A DNA stretch of 45,811 nucleotides from positions 1-45,811 of the forward strand of contig NHFY01000091.1 in the NCBI GenBank assembly GCA_002170165.1. Reading direction: 5' to 3'. The notes under the pieces were generated by a model. The model was not told the origin of the DNA, did no database searches, and saw only the letters and a program-made list of their open reading frames with translations. How positions within the stretch are numbered: the first letter of the stretch is position 1; each line of letters opens with the position of its first letter. The position numbers were made by a program, and so were the translations under genes. Shown piece by piece: positions 43,954 through 45,811 of the stretch. This DNA comes from Flavobacteriales bacterium TMED123 (lineage in GTDB: Bacteria > Bacteroidota > Bacteroidia > Flavobacteriales > BACL11).

Positions 43954-44996
43954 TAATCCGCCAAAGCATCTTTTAAGAGTTTCCTAAAAAGAAAGAAAGA
44001 AACTGAGAGAAAACCGCCGAACAACCCCCCTAAAATACCCGCAGTAGTTTTAGATAAAGCTTTTACTTCTAAGGGAAGGACGGGTTTATCTATAATATTT
44101 ATAATGGGGGTTTGGTTTAGAAGTGTCATCTTAGAAATCTCTAGATTCTTTATAATCTCTAAATACATGGTATTAAGTACCTCCACTTCTCGCATCAATT
44201 GCAATTCTTTTAATCTTCCAGAAGCTTTTATGATTCTTTGATTGATGTCTTTTACTCTAGCAAACTCTTGCTCGGATTTGTCTAATTCTACAAAAACTGA
44301 ATCAGCACGATCTTGCAAAAAATCTAAAGTGTTTCTGGATTGTTTTGTTTGATGAGCAATATACATCTTGCTCATTTCATCAATTAAGTTTTCTGAAAAT
44401 TGCTTAGCGAAATTTTCATCAACAGAAACATAAGAAAGCGTAATGATATTTGCCTCATCATTTTGAATTTCAATAGTCAATTTGTCTGCTACTATTTGAG
44501 TCCAAATTACCCCCATAATACTATCATGCAACAAAGAATGAGTATGATTAAAATTCACACCATCAAATTCTTCCGATTGCGCCCAATCCTCTCTTATTTT
44601 ATTGATTGTAAGATAGTGCTCTGCGAGTAAATCTTTTTTTCCATCTACACTTCCTTTTCGCAACAACGTGGATTCTACTACTCCTCTAGATTTAAGAAGT
44701 TGCATAATGTTTTGTTGAGAAAAGGTAGTACTAGAATTGCCTCCTAAATCAACTCCGAATTGAGAAGCGATTCCTGACATAGCGCCTAAGGGATTCCCTC
44801 CTTTAGCATCTTCTACTACAAAGGTGAGCTCTGCTTTATACGATTTTGTATAAAAAATAGCAACAGCAACCCCTAGTAAAAAAAACAAGAAAGAAAAAAG
44901 CATAATTTTTCCCTTTTTCCTCCATAGCTCTTGCTTACACTCTGATAGCTTTATCAGAATATCTTTTAATTGTATTTCGTCATTGTATTGCTGCAT
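43953..44996 (-). CDS. Wzz-like polysaccharide chain-length/export co-polymerase
   Basis: A 347-residue inner-membrane protein with a Wzz-type N-terminal domain: cytoplasmic start (QLKDILIKL...), membrane segment at about 32-50 (IMLFSFLFFLLGVAVAIFY), a large periplasmic helical region with predicted coiled coil (about 215-275), the proline-containing segment INIIDKPVLPLEVKA and a second membrane segment (about 315-335). No cytoplasmic tyrosine kinase domain is fused. It likely controls chain length or links inner-membrane synthesis to the outer-membrane export channel. The start overlaps the upstream SLBB gene's stop (TAATG). Confidence 0.88.
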   Translation of the reverse strand: MQQYNDEIQLKDILIKLSECKQELWRKKGKIMLFSFLFFLLGVAVAIFYTKSYKAELTFVVEDAKGGNPLGAMSGIASQFGVDLGGNSSTTFSQQNIMQLLKSRGVVESTLLRKGSVDGKKDLLAEHYLTINKIREDWAQSEEFDGVNFNHTHSLLHDSIMGVIWTQIVADKLTIEIQNDEANIITLSYVSVDENFAKQFSENLIDEMSKMYIAHQTKQSRNTLDFLQDRADSVFVELDKSEQEFARVKDINQRIIKASGRLKELQLMREVEVLNTMYLEIIKNLEISKMTLLNQTPIINIIDKPVLPLEVKALSKTTAGILGGLFGGFLSVSFFLFRKLLKDALAD

Positions 44997-45811
44997 TATT
45001 GTGCATTTACCCTGTCAATTAAAAGCCATAAAGTAAGTACAGCTGTAACTTTCAGCATAGCATTTTCTATTTGCTTATTCCAATCAACAGGATTTTCATT
45101 TTCTTTTTTCTCTTTATCAACTTTGTTCGCAACAATTATTTTAGAGCCTTTTTTAATTCTTGGGGAAATTGAAAACAACCCAAAATGCATTGATTTCTTT
45201 GCTATTCCATTAGGGTAAAGTACAACTGTATTACTTTTCTTATTTTCTTTTGTAAATCCACCAGCAAAATTATTTACATAATAATTAGCCCTTCTTCCCT
45301 TAAAATGTGGAGCGCTAATGGAATTCCCTTCTAAATTCATCAGCTCTCCTGTAATATGCACTACATCCATGGTTTTTGGAACAATAATACTATCGCCTTC
45401 AACGAGAACTAAATTGTGTTTTGAAGATTTTGAGTCAAGTGCTTTTTCCAGATTTAAATAAACAGCATCAAAAGCATATATAATTTCATCTTCTACAAAA
45501 ATACTTTTTGACTTCTCAGTTGTGTTGTTGTTGTTGAGCTCATTTGCATAAATCATAGCCAATTCAGGATTTTCTAAAATACTTTCCTTCAATTCCTCTG
45601 AGATTTCATTTTGTTGCTCATCCTCTTCTTGCTCAGTCACTTCAAACTTTCTGTACATCTTGACTCCATCCAAATAAGCATACTTTGTCAATCCTCCTGC
45701 CCTTTTAATTACGGATGAGATCTTTTCATCTTTTGAAAGTAAAGTATATGTTCCAGGATACCTCACCTCTCCATTTAACACAATATTTCTAGCTGGTTGA
45801 AAATCAGGATT
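44996..45811 (-). CDS. SLBB-domain polysaccharide export protein (Wza-like), C-terminal part (partial)
   Basis: The reading frame is open through the right edge of the window, so at least the last 271 residues are present and the N-terminus (usually a poly_export domain and signal peptide) is missing. The visible start NPDFQPARNIVLNGEVRYPG is the opening of an SLBB beta-grasp domain, and VHITGELMNLEG begins a second one. An acidic, low-complexity insert (EQEEDEQQNEISEEL) interrupts the first. A C-terminal membrane segment (VTAVLTLWLLIDRV) anchors the protein. It is the upstream partner of the wzz-like gene in an export operon that continues outside the window. Confidence 0.85.
   Translation of the reverse strand, partial: NPDFQPARNIVLNGEVRYPGTYTLLSKDEKISSVIKRAGGLTKYAYLDGVKMYRKFEVTEQEEDEQQNEISEELKESILENPELAMIYANELNNNNTTEKSKSIFVEDEIIYAFDAVYLNLEKALDSKSSKHNLVLVEGDSIIVPKTMDVVHITGELMNLEGNSISAPHFKGRRANYYVNNFAGGFTKENKKSNTVVLYPNGIAKKSMHFGLFSISPRIKKGSKIIVANKVDKEKKENENPVDWNKQIENAMLKVTAVLTLWLLIDRVNAQ

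Overview
The window looks like a low-GC chromosome of a Bacteroidota member, most likely Flavobacteriales or a close relative. Reasons: several type IX secretion (T9SS) and gliding genes (porU, porV, an SprF/PorP-family protein, gldJ); secreted proteins with T9SS C-terminal sorting domains; SprB-like repeats; short-signal lipoproteins; a DNA polymerase III alpha subunit with a fused N-terminal proofreading exonuclease; and promoter boxes of the Bacteroidota type (TAnnTTTG, sometimes with TTTG about 18 bp upstream). There are no insertion sequences, phage genes, CRISPR arrays or rRNA genes. Genes are dense and no gap without a gene exceeds about 250 bp.

Layout. 1-9.5 kb: the end of an unidentified gene, tRNA-Asp, then a minus-strand run of DUF58 protein, thioredoxin, dnaE, a cystathionine beta-synthase-like enzyme and a LolC/E-type permease, facing a NamZ-type muramidase lipoprotein only 8 bp away. 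9.5-14.9 kb: an aminotransferase, a DUF1573 protein, valS and a small outer-membrane protein. 14.9-26 kb: a plus-strand operon lpxK-punA-(secreted beta-propeller)-gatB-lpxH, flanked by two minus-strand T9SS cargo genes, one of them a paralogue of the beta-propeller with six SprB-like repeats, the other an M43 metalloprotease. 26-33 kb: lipA with two small envelope genes, and a plus-strand chain ung, L,D-transpeptidase, rmuC, GWxTD lipoprotein, rlmB, methyltransferase, most with overlapping ends. 33-34.9 kb: 2-Cys peroxiredoxin, DUF4442 protein, ispF. 34.9-42.4 kb: the T9SS/gliding block, porU-porV (minus) and sprF-like-gldJ (plus), diverging from one 179-bp region. 42.4 kb to the end: murF, then the downstream end of a polysaccharide-export operon (SLBB export protein, Wzz-like protein).

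How the genes fit together. PorU and PorV are, in known systems, the cell-surface peptidase and shuttle that remove T9SS C-terminal domains and anchor cargo; at least three such cargo proteins are encoded here. lpxK and lpxH both serve lipid A synthesis, and the attachment of many T9SS cargoes to A-LPS gives the two themes a plausible link. murF, NamZ and the L,D-transpeptidase all act on peptidoglycan.

Most notable: predicted transcription starts falling on the start codon of five genes (leaderless mRNAs); a purine nucleoside phosphorylase with Asp at the position where human PNP has Asn243; a pair of secreted beta-propellers with conserved histidines; three small reading frames that begin exactly at an upstream gene's stop codon but need one homopolymer base change to be whole; and a 41-residue lipoprotein gene. 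I found no clear evidence of a wholly new multi-gene system. All calls come from reading the sequence; no database search was possible.
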